A DNA stretch of 64,000 bases from Flavobacterium panacagri (GCF_030378165.1 NZ_CP119766.1:992001-1056000); one strand, 5' to 3'. Counted from the first letter of the stretch, positions 1 through 8,756 are shown. Program-made: numbers and translations. Notes: generated by a model from the sequence alone, not told the origin.

Positions 1-2
1 CG

Positions 3-1226
3 CAATATTCTGATCTTTTAAACGGATTTACCTATAACGGACACGCTTATATTGGCGCTTTTGTCACTTTAAGTATTGCAATTTGTTTTGCTTTCTACCA
101 TCATTTTTCTGAAGCTAAAATTACCATGAATCATTTCGTGGCTCCTCTTTTACTTTGGATTATCATTAATGGATTTTTAGCAAACAGCTTAACAGGCGCA
201 GGATTTTTAATCATTCCTGTTTATTTTGGAATTCTATTGTTCGGAATATTTATTTTCACACAGCATTATAGTTTGGGAGTCAATTTAATTTTCAGTATTC
301 CAGCTTTGGCGATCATTGCACCGTTTATTGTAATGTTTCCAGTTGGCCTAGGACTTAAAATTCTATTCGGAAGTGCTATTTTAACCGTTTTGTTATTTGG
401 ATTATTATTGCCAATATTTGGAGATTTTGCCCGAAAAGGAATTTGGACTGTGGTTTTCTTCCTTGCTTCTATCTCTTTTTTCATCTATGCAGGATATCAT
501 TCTGATTATGAACCAGGCAAAGCCAAATCAAACAGTTTATTATATGTTTATAATGCTGACAACAATTCTGCCGTATGGACAACTTATGACAAAAACCTTG
601 ATGACTGGACAAAATCTTATGTAGGCGAAAAGAATCAAAAAGCAGTGGGTTTAAATTCACTTCCATTGGCAAGTAAATACAATTCAACATTTACTTATAG
701 CGCTATCGCACCAGTTGTTGATGTTCCTAAACCAACAATTCAGTTTTTAAGAGACAGCGTAATTGGAAATAACCGATATCTGAAAATCAGAATCACACCA
801 AACAGAAAAGTAAACCGTTACGATATCTACGCCAATCCAAAAATGACGTTTTATAACTTTAAAGCAAATGGTGTAGCCACTTCCGGAGAAAAAGGAAATC
901 GTTTACAACGCGAAGACAGCAAAATTCTTTGTTACTATGTTGTAGGCAATGAACCTTTGGAAATGGAATTCTACATCAACAAATCGTCTATTTTTGATAT
1001 GGATTTAATTGAAAGTTCATTTGATTTAATGTCAAATCCACTTCTAAATGTTAAACCAAGAGAAAACTGGATGATGCCGACTCCTTTTGTTTTAAATGAC
1101 GCTATTCTAATTCAGCAGAAAATAAAAAGATATGTTGCTCCAGTAAAACCAATCGAAACGGCTCCTGTTGTAGACAGTTCAGCGGTTTCAAAAGACAGTA
1201 TAAAACCAGTTGCATTACCAGAATAA
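3..1226 (+). CDS. C-terminal part of a membrane-bound M28-family metallopeptidase (5' end outside window)
   Basis: The frame is open from the first complete codon in the window, so the gene begins upstream and only its C-terminal part (about 407 residues) is visible. The first ~170 residues form a series of hydrophobic membrane segments. After them comes a soluble domain of about 240 residues starting near a 'NSLLYVYNADNN' motif, and a Pro/Val-rich tail. This layout (helices, then an extracytoplasmic beta-rich domain) resembles the C-terminal half of large membrane M28 aminopeptidases of the Pff1/ERMP1 type in Flavobacteria; the zinc-binding catalytic domain would lie upstream and is not seen. 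An internal ATG at 126 is not the real start, because coding continues upstream. The family call rests on recall of the C-terminal region only. Confidence 0.6.
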   Translation, partial: QYSDLLNGFTYNGHAYIGAFVTLSIAICFAFYHHFSEAKITMNHFVAPLLLWIIINGFLANSLTGAGFLIIPVYFGILLFGIFIFTQHYSLGVNLIFSIPALAIIAPFIVMFPVGLGLKILFGSAILTVLLFGLLLPIFGDFARKGIWTVVFFLASISFFIYAGYHSDYEPGKAKSNSLLYVYNADNNSAVWTTYDKNLDDWTKSYVGEKNQKAVGLNSLPLASKYNSTFTYSAIAPVVDVPKPTIQFLRDSVIGNNRYLKIRITPNRKVNRYDIYANPKMTFYNFKANGVATSGEKGNRLQREDSKILCYYVVGNEPLEMEFYINKSSIFDMDLIESSFDLMSNPLLNVKPRENWMMPTPFVLNDAILIQQKIKRYVAPVKPIETAPVVDSSAVSKDSIKPVALPE

Positions 1227-1245
1227 AGCAAATTAAGAAATAATA

Positions 1246-1285
1246 AAAAGGCAGACTTTATAATTTTTAAAGTCTGCCTTTTTTT
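1246..1285. terminator. Bidirectional intrinsic terminator
   Basis: A 15-bp perfect stem (1246-1260 pairing with 1268-1282, core ggcagacttta) has a 7-base loop and is flanked by an A-run on one side and a T-run on the other. It lies between the converging peptidase and rhodanese genes and can serve both. Confidence 0.85.
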
Positions 1286-1289
1286 ATTT

Positions 1290-1685
1290 TCAGCAAGCGC
1301 ATTCCACTTTTAATCCTTCTTTTACACCTTTTGTGCCTTCTGTTGAAAAACCGTCAATTTTCCACCATTCCAGTCCTCCAATTAGTTCCTTAACCTTGAA
1401 TCCTAATTTGGTCATGTTCAAAGATCCTTTTGTCGAAGCATTACAGCCAATTCCGGTACAGTACACTACATACAGAATCTCTTTGTCCAAATGTTGTGTC
1501 GTTTCCAGATTCATTTCGCGGTGCGGCATATTAATAGCATTTGGGATATGCTCTTCATCATAACCAAAAGCTCTTCGGGCATCGATTACTACTATTTTTT
1601 CGCCATCGTTTAAAGCGTCAAATAAGTCTGAAGGATCCATTTCAAAAGCTAACTTATTCTCGTAATGTTTAATTTGTGTTTCCAT
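1290..1685 (-). CDS. Rhodanese-like domain protein
   Basis: This is a single rhodanese domain of 131 residues. The persulfide-forming cysteine is Cys76 in the loop CTGIGC, preceded by the hydrophobic strand LYVVY. The CDC25/rhodanese opening motif VIDARRAFGYDEEHIPNAINMPH (residues 33-55) is present, as is the GG-x-x-W near residue 103. The family transfers sulfane sulfur between thiols; the physiological donor and acceptor cannot be read from sequence. The protein is cytoplasmic, with no signal peptide. It is divergent from the LysR-type gene at 1833 with 147 bp between starts, so that regulator may control it. A tail ending in CAC adds further cysteines. Confidence 0.85.
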   Translation of the reverse strand: METQIKHYENKLAFEMDPSDLFDALNDGEKIVVIDARRAFGYDEEHIPNAINMPHREMNLETTQHLDKEILYVVYCTGIGCNASTKGSLNMTKLGFKVKELIGGLEWWKIDGFSTEGTKGVKEGLKVECAC

Positions 1686-1714
1686 TGTACTTATGTTTTA
1701 ATGATTTTATTTTC

Positions 1715-1722
1715 CAAAAGTA
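1715..1722 (-). promoter_or_regulatory. Candidate -7 promoter element for the rhodanese gene
   Basis: Read on the minus strand the bases are TACTTTTG, which fits the Bacteroidota -7 consensus TAnnTTTG. It is 30 bases from the rhodanese start. No clear -33 TTG element is seen at the right spacing, so the call is tentative. Confidence 0.35.
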
Positions 1723-1832
1723 AAAGTTCAATACACACCAGAAAAACGAAAAGAATTCATGGATCGCATTAGTTTTTTTCATGCAAAAGCCAATCTAAAT
1801 TTTTGTTACTTTGTTGTGTAAACATCTGGAAA

Positions 1833-2735
1833 ATGGAAATTCGACATTTAAAACTGATAAAAGCAATTGTGGAAGAAGGCAGTATAACCAAAGCCATCGA
1901 CAAACTTCATTTGACACAATCAGCTTTAAGCCATCAGCTCAAAGAAGCCGAATATCAATTGGGTACTGCCATTTTTTTAAGAACCAATAAAAAACTGGTT
2001 CTTACCAAAGCAGGTAAAAAAATCTATGAAATGGCCAATGAAATCCTGAACAAGCTTTCTGAAACTGAAAGTCAGATCAAGCAAATGGTTTTTGGAGAAT
2101 CTGGCGAAATCCGAATTAGTACCGAATGTTTTTCGAGTTATCACTGGCTTCCGTCGGTTTTAAAACAGTTTCATCTTCTGTATCCCAATGTTGAGCTTAA
2201 AATCGTAACCGAAGCCACACATATTCCGTTACAGAAGCTTTTAGAAAACACTATCGATATTGCCATAGTAAGCGATACTATTAAAGATAATCATATCAAA
2301 TACACCGAACTTTTTCAGGATGAAATGGTAATGGTTGTTTCTGATAATCATTCTTGGGCCGATAAAAAATATGTGATTGCCGAAGATTTCGTAAATGAAC
2401 ATCTCATAATTCATTCGTTGCCGCTTGAAACCGTTACCATTCACCAGTTTCTTTTGGCTCCAGCCAAAATTTCACCCAAAAAGATAACGCCAATGCCATT
2501 AACAGAAGCCTCTTTGGAAATGGTAAAAGCCGATATGGGGGTAATGTCGATGGCAAAATGGGCATTACAACCACATTTAAAAAATAATCCAATTAAAGCA
2601 GTTAAAATCGGAAAGAATGGTTTGAAACGGAAACATTATGTAGCAACAAGAGCCAACGAAAACAATCCTGATTATTTTCAGCATTTTATACATTTTCTAC
2701 AAAACGAAATTAACCTCCAATGGAATATTCAATAA
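1833..2735 (+). CDS. LysR-family transcriptional regulator, MetR-like
   Basis: The protein has 300 residues when started at the ATG at 1833; an upstream in-frame TTG at 1803 would add ten residues that do not resemble the family N-terminus. The winged helix-turn-helix occupies residues 1-65 with the motif LTQSALSHQLKEAE. The effector-binding domain follows from about residue 85. The protein resembles E. coli MetR along its length (QSALSHQ, an ISTECFSSYHWLP block matching MetR's IECHSCIQWL, and FLLAPA near residue 205). MetR senses homocysteine and activates methionine genes. Here the divergent neighbour is a sulfur-handling rhodanese, consistent with sulfur metabolism, but the ligand is not proven. 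The stop lies 16 bases inside the next gene. Confidence 0.8.
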   Translation: MEIRHLKLIKAIVEEGSITKAIDKLHLTQSALSHQLKEAEYQLGTAIFLRTNKKLVLTKAGKKIYEMANEILNKLSETESQIKQMVFGESGEIRISTECFSSYHWLPSVLKQFHLLYPNVELKIVTEATHIPLQKLLENTIDIAIVSDTIKDNHIKYTELFQDEMVMVVSDNHSWADKKYVIAEDFVNEHLIIHSLPLETVTIHQFLLAPAKISPKKITPMPLTEASLEMVKADMGVMSMAKWALQPHLKNNPIKAVKIGKNGLKRKHYVATRANENNPDYFQHFIHFLQNEINLQWNIQ

Positions 2736-3169
2736 GAAACTGCGAAGTAACCGATTTACCTAAACTGGTAATACTATGTCAAAAACATGCCGATTTTGAA
2801 AAAGCCGACTTTTCTCCTGAAGGAAAAGAAGAAAGTTTGAAAAAAGCACTTTTCGCTGAAAATCCAAAACTTCATTGCCTGGTTGTTGTCGTAAAAAACA
2901 CTATTATGGGATATGTTTCGTATACTTTTGACTTTTCAACTTGGGATGCAGCTAATTTTCTGTACATGGACTGTTTATTTTTAGAAGAAGAAGCACGAAG
3001 TTTTGGAATTGGTGAAGTCCTAATTGCTAAACTAAAAGAAATTGGAATCCAAAATCAATGTGTTAATATACAATGGCAGACTCCTCAGTTTAACAAAAGA
3101 GCCATTAAATTCTATAACAGAATGGGCGCAAAAGGAAAAGATAAAGTCCGATTTACTTTAACTTTGTAA
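2720..3169 (+). CDS. GNAT-family N-acetyltransferase
   Basis: The protein has 149 residues with the GNAT fold: an N-terminal strand-helix segment, the central beta strands around residues 50-85 (LYMDCLFLEEEARSFGIG), and the acetyl-CoA pyrophosphate loop, here in the form SFGIGEVLIAKL near residues 93-105. The C-terminal part has the typical NKRAIKFYNRMGA motif. It resembles spermidine/diamine N-acetyltransferase-type GNATs in length and motif layout, but the substrate cannot be assigned. The start overlaps the end of the LysR gene by 16 bases, so the two are probably translationally coupled. Confidence 0.85.
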   Translation: MEYSIRNCEVTDLPKLVILCQKHADFEKADFSPEGKEESLKKALFAENPKLHCLVVVVKNTIMGYVSYTFDFSTWDAANFLYMDCLFLEEEARSFGIGEVLIAKLKEIGIQNQCVNIQWQTPQFNKRAIKFYNRMGAKGKDKVRFTLTL

Positions 3170-3195
3170 AAACTTAATCACAAACAATCATCTAG

Positions 3196-3284
3196 TTTGT
3201 TTCACGCAGATTTAGCAGATTTAATCTGCAAATAATTATCTGTGGATGCAACTTAAATGTTTTTAAAATCTGCGTGAAACAAAA
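3196..3284. repeat. Intergenic inverted repeat
   Basis: The left arm at about 3196-3213 (gtttcacgcagattt) is the reverse complement of the right arm at about 3266-3283 (aaatctgcgtgaaac), with a ~50-base interior that also contains 'cagatttaatctg'. It lies between the GNAT and YeeZ-like genes. It could fold into a long hairpin or cruciform and belongs to the general class of palindromic intergenic elements in this window. Confidence 0.65.
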
Positions 3285-3324
3285 ACCTCTGAACCTTTGT
3301 AACTTTACTCCTTTAAAAGAAAAA

Positions 3325-4140
3325 ATGAAACAAATAAGTATATTAGGCTGCGGGTGGTTAGGTTTACCTTTGGCAAAAAAACTAATCGAAAAAGTAAATC
3401 CAGTAAACGGATCAACTACTTCTGAAAACAAACTTCCAATTTTAAAAGATGCTGGAATAACTCCGTTTTTGGTAAATGTTGAAGCTGATGGAGTTTCTGA
3501 AAATATTGGTCTTTTTTTAGCGGAAAGCGAAATGCTAATTATCAACATTCCTCCTAAACTTCGCAATGAAAATCCCGATTCTGAAAGAAAGGTTTTTGTG
3601 GAAAAAATCAAAAATCTAATTCCGTTTGTAGAAAAATCAAATATAAAAAAGATCCTTTTTGTAAGCTCAACTTCTGTTTATGGAGATGACAATAACGTGG
3701 TTACAGAAGAAACTATTCCAAATCCGGAAACAGAAAGTGGCAGACAATTGCTTTTAGCGGAAACTTTACTTCAAAACAATCCAAACTTCGAAACAACAAT
3801 TCTGCGCTTTGGAGGATTAATTGGAGAAGATCGTCATCCTGTCAAATTTTTAACTGGAAAAGAAAACCTTGAAAATCCTGATGCTCCAGTGAATTTAATT
3901 CATCAAAAAGATTGTATTGGCATAATTGAAGAAATTATAAAACAGTCAAAATGGAATGAAGTTTTCAATGCCGTTGCATCTTTTCATCCTACAAGAGAGG
4001 AATATTATACACAAAAAGCAAAAGATTTAAATCTGGTTTTACCGAAATTCAGTTCTGAAAAATCAAACATTAAAAAGACTATTTCTAGCGGAAAAATTGA
4101 GACAATTTTAAACTATCAATTTAAGCTGGAGAATTATTAA
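3325..4140 (+). CDS. YeeZ-like NAD(P)-dependent epimerase/dehydratase (SDR superfamily)
   Basis: The protein has 271 residues from the ATG at 3325; an upstream in-frame ATG at 3274 lies inside the intergenic inverted repeat and would precede the Rossmann start by 17 unrelated residues. The dinucleotide-binding motif GCGWLGLPLA is at residues 8-17. The block SSTSVYGD near residue 115 is the extended-SDR Ser/Tyr region, although the usual YxxxK lysine is not evident. Order and motifs match E. coli YeeZ closely (GWLG, FTSSTSVYGD, SGR, LRLAGLVG, HP). The substrate is unknown; nucleotide-sugar-type chemistry is the family default. The protein is predicted to be cytoplasmic. Confidence 0.75.
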   Translation: MKQISILGCGWLGLPLAKKLIEKVNPVNGSTTSENKLPILKDAGITPFLVNVEADGVSENIGLFLAESEMLIINIPPKLRNENPDSERKVFVEKIKNLIPFVEKSNIKKILFVSSTSVYGDDNNVVTEETIPNPETESGRQLLLAETLLQNNPNFETTILRFGGLIGEDRHPVKFLTGKENLENPDAPVNLIHQKDCIGIIEEIIKQSKWNEVFNAVASFHPTREEYYTQKAKDLNLVLPKFSSEKSNIKKTISSGKIETILNYQFKLENY

Positions 4141-4276
4141 AACCGTATAAGTTATGTAAGTTCATTTAAAAAGGCTTTTCCTAAAAACAAAAACTTAAAT
4201 TACTTATATAACTTACATGGTTTAAAAAAAACTTTGCGAACTTTGCGCTAAACTTAGCGTCTTTGCGGTTAAAAAA
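4141..4276. repeat. Intergenic imperfect inverted repeat plus short tandem words
   Basis: Bases 4141-4162 pair with 4201-4222 (18 of 22 positions complementary). Immediately after, 4230-4276 holds near-tandem words aactttgcg / aactttgcg / aacttagcg / tctttgcgg leading up to the start of the methyltransferase gene. The same 'gctaag' and 'gcaaag' words recur in the repeats at 11321 and 15867. Confidence 0.6.
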
Positions 4277-4279
4277 ATT

Positions 4280-4756
4280 ATGGAAACAGTTTATATCAAC
4301 TCCCCTTTAGGAATCACCAAAATTATTGGAGATGAAAATGGTATTGCCGTAATTTCAGTTTCTGATGTTGGTACAAACGAAGTTTCTCAGACTATTCCCG
4401 AAGTTTTACAAAAAGCAGTTTTGCAGTTAAATGAATATTTCGAAGGCAAAAGAACCGATTTTGAGCTCAAACTAAATCCGCAGGGAACCGAATTCCAGCA
4501 GAAAGTCTGGAAATCCTTATTAGAAATCCCATACGGAAAAACGGTTAGCTACATGGATCAGACCAAAAAACTGGGCGATGTTAAAGCCATTCGTGCAGTA
4601 GCTTCGGCAAATGGAAAAAATCCGCTTTGGATTGTAGTTCCTTGCCACAGAGTTATCGGAACAAACGGATCACTAACAGGATATGCAGGCGGATTGTCCC
4701 GCAAGAAATGGCTTTTGGAACATGAATGCCCATCTCCACAGCAAAGTTTATTTTAG
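4280..4756 (+). CDS. ogt: Methylated-DNA--[protein]-cysteine S-methyltransferase
   Basis: This suicide repair enzyme transfers the alkyl group from O6-alkylguanine in DNA to its own cysteine. The protein has 158 residues, the Ogt-type size without an Ada N-terminal domain. The active-site motif PCHRV is present with Cys122, preceded by the Asn hinge region ASANGKNPLWIVV. The DNA-binding helix-turn-helix (GTEFQQKVWKSLLEIPYGKTVSY, residues 69-91) and the arginine finger (VKAIRAV) are intact, so the enzyme looks functional. The downstream gene encodes an exonuclease but is separated by a 195-base gap holding an inverted repeat, so they need not be one operon. The symbol follows the Ogt subfamily; ogt or mgt is a naming choice. 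Confidence 0.9.
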   Translation: METVYINSPLGITKIIGDENGIAVISVSDVGTNEVSQTIPEVLQKAVLQLNEYFEGKRTDFELKLNPQGTEFQQKVWKSLLEIPYGKTVSYMDQTKKLGDVKAIRAVASANGKNPLWIVVPCHRVIGTNGSLTGYAGGLSRKKWLLEHECPSPQQSLF

Positions 4757-4936
4757 TTTTATAGCCACGAATTCACGAATTTTCTTTTTAATTAATTCGT
4801 TTAACTTATATTTCAACACTTTTTACATAAGAAAATTCATTCGGTTTGTGTTTTTTAAAAATACTAAAATCAAATTTGTGTACATTTATATCAAATAAAA
4901 AAGTCAGAGTAAATTCGTGAATTCGTGGCTATAAAA
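4757..4936. repeat. Perfect 26-bp inverted repeat bounding the intergenic gap
   Basis: The arm at 4757-4782 (begins ttttatagccacgaattc) is the exact reverse complement of the arm at 4911-4936. The 128-base interior is AT-rich and has no credible gene. The element fills the space between the methyltransferase stop and the exonuclease start. It has no transposase and no target-site duplication that I can see. Confidence 0.8.
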
Positions 4937-4950
4937 ACCACATCAAAACT

Positions 4951-5664
4951 ATGATTGAAAAAATAAATCTCAACAACATTCTCTTTCTTGATATAGAAAC
5001 CGTTCCAGAAGAAGAAAATTTCAATTCGCTTGACGCGGAAATGCAGACGCTTTGGGATTTGAAAACACAATACCAGCGAAAAGATGAATTCTCCCCAGAA
5101 GAATTTTACGAACGTGCCGGTATTTGGGCTGAATTTGGGAAAATCATCTGTATCTCTGTTGGATTTTTTACAATCAAGGGAGACATTCGAAACTTTAGAG
5201 TTACTTCTTTTTTCGGGGAAGAAAAGAAAATTCTAAAAGACTTTTCTAATCTGATCAACAATCATTTTAACCAGCCACAGCATTTGTTATGCGGACACAA
5301 TTCAAAAGAGTTTGATATTCCGTTTATAGCCAGAAGAATGATTATTAACCAAATGCCGATTCCAGATAAACTAAATCTTTTTGGAAAGAAACCTTGGGAG
5401 ATTCCTCATCTGGATACTTTAGAACTTTGGAAGTTTGGCGATTATAAACATTTTACTTCTCTAAAACTGCTTACCAAGATTCTTGGCGTACCATCGCCAA
5501 AAGGCGATATCGACGGAAGTCAGGTGGGTCATGTGTATTATGTCGAAAAAGATATTGATCGAATTATAACCTATTGCGAAAAAGATACTATCGCTGTAGC
5601 TCAGGTTTTTCTTCGCTTAAGAAGAGAAGATTTACTAATTGATGAGGAAATTATTCACGTTTAG
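4951..5664 (+). CDS. PolB-type 3'-5' exonuclease (DnaQ-like fold, DNA_pol_B_exo2 family)
   Basis: The protein has 237 residues with all three exonuclease motifs. Exo I is LDIETVPE (Asp14, Glu16). Exo II is HNSKEFDIPF (Asn116, Phe120, Asp121). Exo III is YCEKD (Tyr207, Asp211). These four acidic residues coordinate the two catalytic metals in DEDDy exonucleases. The family is a free-standing relative of the proofreading domain of family B polymerases; its cellular role is not established. It sits downstream of the alkyltransferase gene, in keeping with DNA repair, but across a repeat. The protein is cytoplasmic. Confidence 0.8.
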   Translation: MIEKINLNNILFLDIETVPEEENFNSLDAEMQTLWDLKTQYQRKDEFSPEEFYERAGIWAEFGKIICISVGFFTIKGDIRNFRVTSFFGEEKKILKDFSNLINNHFNQPQHLLCGHNSKEFDIPFIARRMIINQMPIPDKLNLFGKKPWEIPHLDTLELWKFGDYKHFTSLKLLTKILGVPSPKGDIDGSQVGHVYYVEKDIDRIITYCEKDTIAVAQVFLRLRREDLLIDEEIIHV

Positions 5665-5673
5665 AAATCGTTT

Positions 5674-6123
5674 ATGAATAACAAAATTCTATTTTATTGT
5701 CTTTTTATTATAGGCTTCGTTTCACTTTTTTTACCATTTGATATAGATCATCTTATACATTGTGATTTTATATCTACCAATAAATATCCAGAACAAAAAA
5801 CTACTTCATTTATAGCGATTTTAAAAAATGTATCTTTTCGATATTTTCATTTTAAAAATATTATAGAAGTAATCTTATCCATTTTAATACTATCTCCTTT
5901 TACTTTTTCAGCACTATTTTTTCATTACAAAAAATATACCTTTCTCTTGATTTTTAATATAATACCGCTAATTTTCTTGGTTACTCTAGGCATTTCACGT
6001 AAACTTGATGACTTGCAAATAGGCTATTATCTTTTAACTTTTCAACAAACCATTTTGTTCTTTTTATTGATTAGAATAAAATTTACCAATCGTCAAAAAC
6101 AAATCAAATTAGTTAACGATTAA
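5674..6123 (+). CDS. Small integral membrane protein, function unknown
   Basis: The protein has 149 residues with about four hydrophobic segments (roughly residues 5-22, 62-83, 89-108 and 119-135) and an extracytoplasmic loop between the first two. No family was recognised. It follows the exonuclease gene by nine bases, so it is probably cotranscribed. The basic tail (KFTNRQKQIK) suggests a cytoplasmic C-terminus. Confidence 0.6.
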   Translation: MNNKILFYCLFIIGFVSLFLPFDIDHLIHCDFISTNKYPEQKTTSFIAILKNVSFRYFHFKNIIEVILSILILSPFTFSALFFHYKKYTFLLIFNIIPLIFLVTLGISRKLDDLQIGYYLLTFQQTILFFLLIRIKFTNRQKQIKLVND

Positions 6124-6135
6124 TTCTATTTGAAT

Positions 6136-7206
6136 ATGATTCATTCTGAAATTTCACATCATCGTCTGGTTGCTCAAAAATTGTTTAAGACTACTTCATG
6201 TACACCGCAGGAAGTTGTTCGCCATTTTGGTGCCATGCAGGCACAAGATTATGCTATGGCAAAATGGGCGATTGGATCACGATGTGATGCTTCTGAAAAA
6301 GAAATTGAAGAAGCTGTCAATTCTGGAAAAATCATCAGAACTCATATACTCCGCCCAACCTGGCATTTTGTTGCTGCTGATGATATTTATTGGATGCTGG
6401 AACTTTCCGCGCCACAAGTAAAGCGTCTCTTTGCTACAATGGCCAAACAGCATGGTTTTGATCAAAAGAAATTTGATCAAGTCAATGCAACTATAGAAAA
6501 ACTTTTATCGGGAAATAACCATTTAACACGAGAGGAAATCATGAAGGAACTTAACATTCAAAAAAAAGCTGGCGATTTATCACCCGTTATTATAATGATG
6601 AATGCCGAGTTAGACGGTTTGGTGTGCAACGGAAGAATGAAAGGCAAACAAATTACCTATGCTCTACTTGAAGAACGTGTCGAAAGGCCAAAAACGAAAC
6701 TGACAAAAGAGGAAGGTGTTGCCAAACTTGCTCAGCGCTATTTTGAAAGTCACGGCCCGGCAACTTTGCTCGATTTTTCGTGGTGGTCTGGTTTTTCTCC
6801 GACAATTTGCAAGTCAGCTATTGATGCAATTGAGTTGCATTTAAACCGTATTACTATTGATAATCAGATGTTTTGGTTCGGAAAAAATTATAAAAAAGAG
6901 AATCCCTTTCGTGAAAGCATTCATTTTCTTCCTGCTTTCGATGAGATATTAATTTCGTACAAAACACGAGAAGTTTCCTTTTCAGGAAATCATCAATCCA
7001 AAACTTTTACCAATAATGGTATTTTTAAACCGATCATTTTAGAAAACGGAAAAGTAATTGGAATATGGAAAAGAACCATTAAAAAAGATCACATCAAAAT
7101 TGAAACGGAGTTTTTTAATGAGACCGAAAGTTCTAAAAAACAAGTTTTGTTTGAAGGAATTAAAGCTTTTCAAAATTATATGGGAACTAAAATTGTGATT
7201 GAATAG
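6136..7206 (+). CDS. Winged-helix DNA-binding protein, AlkZ-like DNA glycosylase (HTH_42 family)
   Basis: The protein has 356 residues from the ATG at 6136; a TTG two codons upstream is an alternative start. The N-terminal region HRLVAQKLF...VRHFGAMQAQDYAMAKWAIG matches the HTH_42 superfamily (AlkZ, YcaQ). The motif Gln35-Ala-Gln37 fits the catalytic Q-x-Q of the Streptomyces AlkZ-type glycosylases, whereas YcaQ-type enzymes carry Q-x-D. AlkZ enzymes unhook bulky or crosslinked bases made by natural products. Three winged-helix modules are expected over this length. The call of a glycosylase is inferred from family and motif; the substrate is unknown. It may extend the DNA-repair theme of this segment. 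Confidence 0.7.
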   Translation: MIHSEISHHRLVAQKLFKTTSCTPQEVVRHFGAMQAQDYAMAKWAIGSRCDASEKEIEEAVNSGKIIRTHILRPTWHFVAADDIYWMLELSAPQVKRLFATMAKQHGFDQKKFDQVNATIEKLLSGNNHLTREEIMKELNIQKKAGDLSPVIIMMNAELDGLVCNGRMKGKQITYALLEERVERPKTKLTKEEGVAKLAQRYFESHGPATLLDFSWWSGFSPTICKSAIDAIELHLNRITIDNQMFWFGKNYKKENPFRESIHFLPAFDEILISYKTREVSFSGNHQSKTFTNNGIFKPIILENGKVIGIWKRTIKKDHIKIETEFFNETESSKKQVLFEGIKAFQNYMGTKIVIE

Positions 7207-7316
7207 ATTGCATTTTATCTTCAATATCGTTGTTTTTCGTAAACACTTCTCGTTTGACTACTAAAATCTTTATGCTTATTATTGCTAAATAATTACATTT
7301 ACAAAAAATTATAGTT

Positions 7317-8756
7317 ATGGTATTGAGCAGATTTTGGTTAGTTATTTTTATTTCTTCGATTATTTTCATTGTAGCCAGTTTATTTACTGCCAATACATAT
7401 ACTATTGATTCTGTTTTAAATGGAAAAAAAGACGATCCTATTTTAGTTTCAGAAAAGTACATCGAAGAACTTCCTGCTTTTATCAAAGACAGCATTCAAA
7501 AAGCGCCAGACCAAACCATGATCGTTAATCGTGATACGCTAAATGCCGACACGACTTACGTTTATAAAAATAAAACCGTAAAAATTTTCAGTGGCTTTCA
7601 AAAATCTGATGGTTTACTGCCAACTTGTAAAAGTACTTTAGTCGATTTGATTTTACCGCTTATTGCCTATTTGGCCTTTTTCTGCGGATTAATGGAACTT
7701 TTAATTATTTCTGGAGCATCTGGAAATCTGGCAAAGGCTTTAAGTCCGGTTTTCGTAAAAGTTTTTCCAAGTATTCCTAAAAATCACCCTTCGATATCGT
7801 ACATGACTTTAAACTTTGCTGCTAATTTCTTGGGATTAGATTCGGCTGCGACTCCATTTGGACTTAAGGCCATGGAAAGTTTACAGGAAATAAATCCAGA
7901 TAAAGACAAAGCCAGTGATGCACAGATTATGTTTATGTGTCTTCATGCTTCGGGATTAACCTTAATTGCTACTTCAATTATCGGTTATCGCGCTGCTGCA
8001 AATGCCAGTAATCCAGCCGATGTAATGCTTCCATGTATTATCACTTCATTCATTGGTACAATCGCTGCGTTCTTAATTGTGGGTATCAAACAGAAAATCA
8101 ACTTTAAAAGTGCTTCACTTCTTATTGGGTTAATGGGTTTAATTGCTGCTATTGTTGGTTTATTGATGTATGTTAATCATTTGGATTTAATTGGAAAAAA
8201 CTATTTTACTTCTAATCTTTCAGGATTGATATTATTGACGATCATCGTTTTCACGTTGATTTTTTCTTTCAGACATGAACAAAAGTTCAAAGATGCCAAT
8301 ACAACCGTTTTTGACACTTTTGTAGTCGGAGCAAACAATGGAGTAAAAACAGGAGTTACGATTTTCCCTTATGTTTTAGGGATGTTAGTTGCAATTTCCT
8401 TATTCAGAAACAGCGGTTTATTTGAAATTATCAGCGACGGAATCGGATTTGTATTTTCAAATATGGGTGTAAGTAAAGAAATTACTAATGCGTTGCCTGT
8501 TGCGATGCTTCGTCCGTTTAGTTCTGCAGGCTCTCGCGGATTCTTAATTGATTCGATGAATACCTTTGGTGCCGATTCTTTAACGGCTAGATTGAGCAGT
8601 ATTTTTCAATGCAGCGCCGAAAGTACATTTTACGTAATTGCAGTTTATTTTGGGTCTGTAAACATAAAAAACACACGTTACGCTTTGGGTACAATGCTTT
8701 TGGTTGATTTGATTTGCGTGATTACGGCTATTTTTGTGGCGACTTGGTTTTTTTAA
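7317..8756 (+). CDS. SpmA-SpmB fusion, nucleoside-recognition (Gate) domain membrane protein
   Basis: The protein has 479 residues with about ten membrane segments. After an N-terminal anchor (residues 5-25) there is a ~75-residue soluble insert (residues 26-100). The first Gate domain (residues ~105-250, FAANFLGLDSAATPFGLKAM) matches SpmA. The second (residues ~330-475, with RPFSSAGSRGF and CSAESTFYVIAVYFGSV) matches SpmB. In Bacillus these are separate spore maturation proteins; in Bacteroidota the fused form is usual and has no sporulation role. The transported substrate is unknown. An A/T-rich 110-base upstream region holds no other gene. Confidence 0.8.
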   Translation: MVLSRFWLVIFISSIIFIVASLFTANTYTIDSVLNGKKDDPILVSEKYIEELPAFIKDSIQKAPDQTMIVNRDTLNADTTYVYKNKTVKIFSGFQKSDGLLPTCKSTLVDLILPLIAYLAFFCGLMELLIISGASGNLAKALSPVFVKVFPSIPKNHPSISYMTLNFAANFLGLDSAATPFGLKAMESLQEINPDKDKASDAQIMFMCLHASGLTLIATSIIGYRAAANASNPADVMLPCIITSFIGTIAAFLIVGIKQKINFKSASLLIGLMGLIAAIVGLLMYVNHLDLIGKNYFTSNLSGLILLTIIVFTLIFSFRHEQKFKDANTTVFDTFVVGANNGVKTGVTIFPYVLGMLVAISLFRNSGLFEIISDGIGFVFSNMGVSKEITNALPVAMLRPFSSAGSRGFLIDSMNTFGADSLTARLSSIFQCSAESTFYVIAVYFGSVNIKNTRYALGTMLLVDLICVITAIFVATWFF

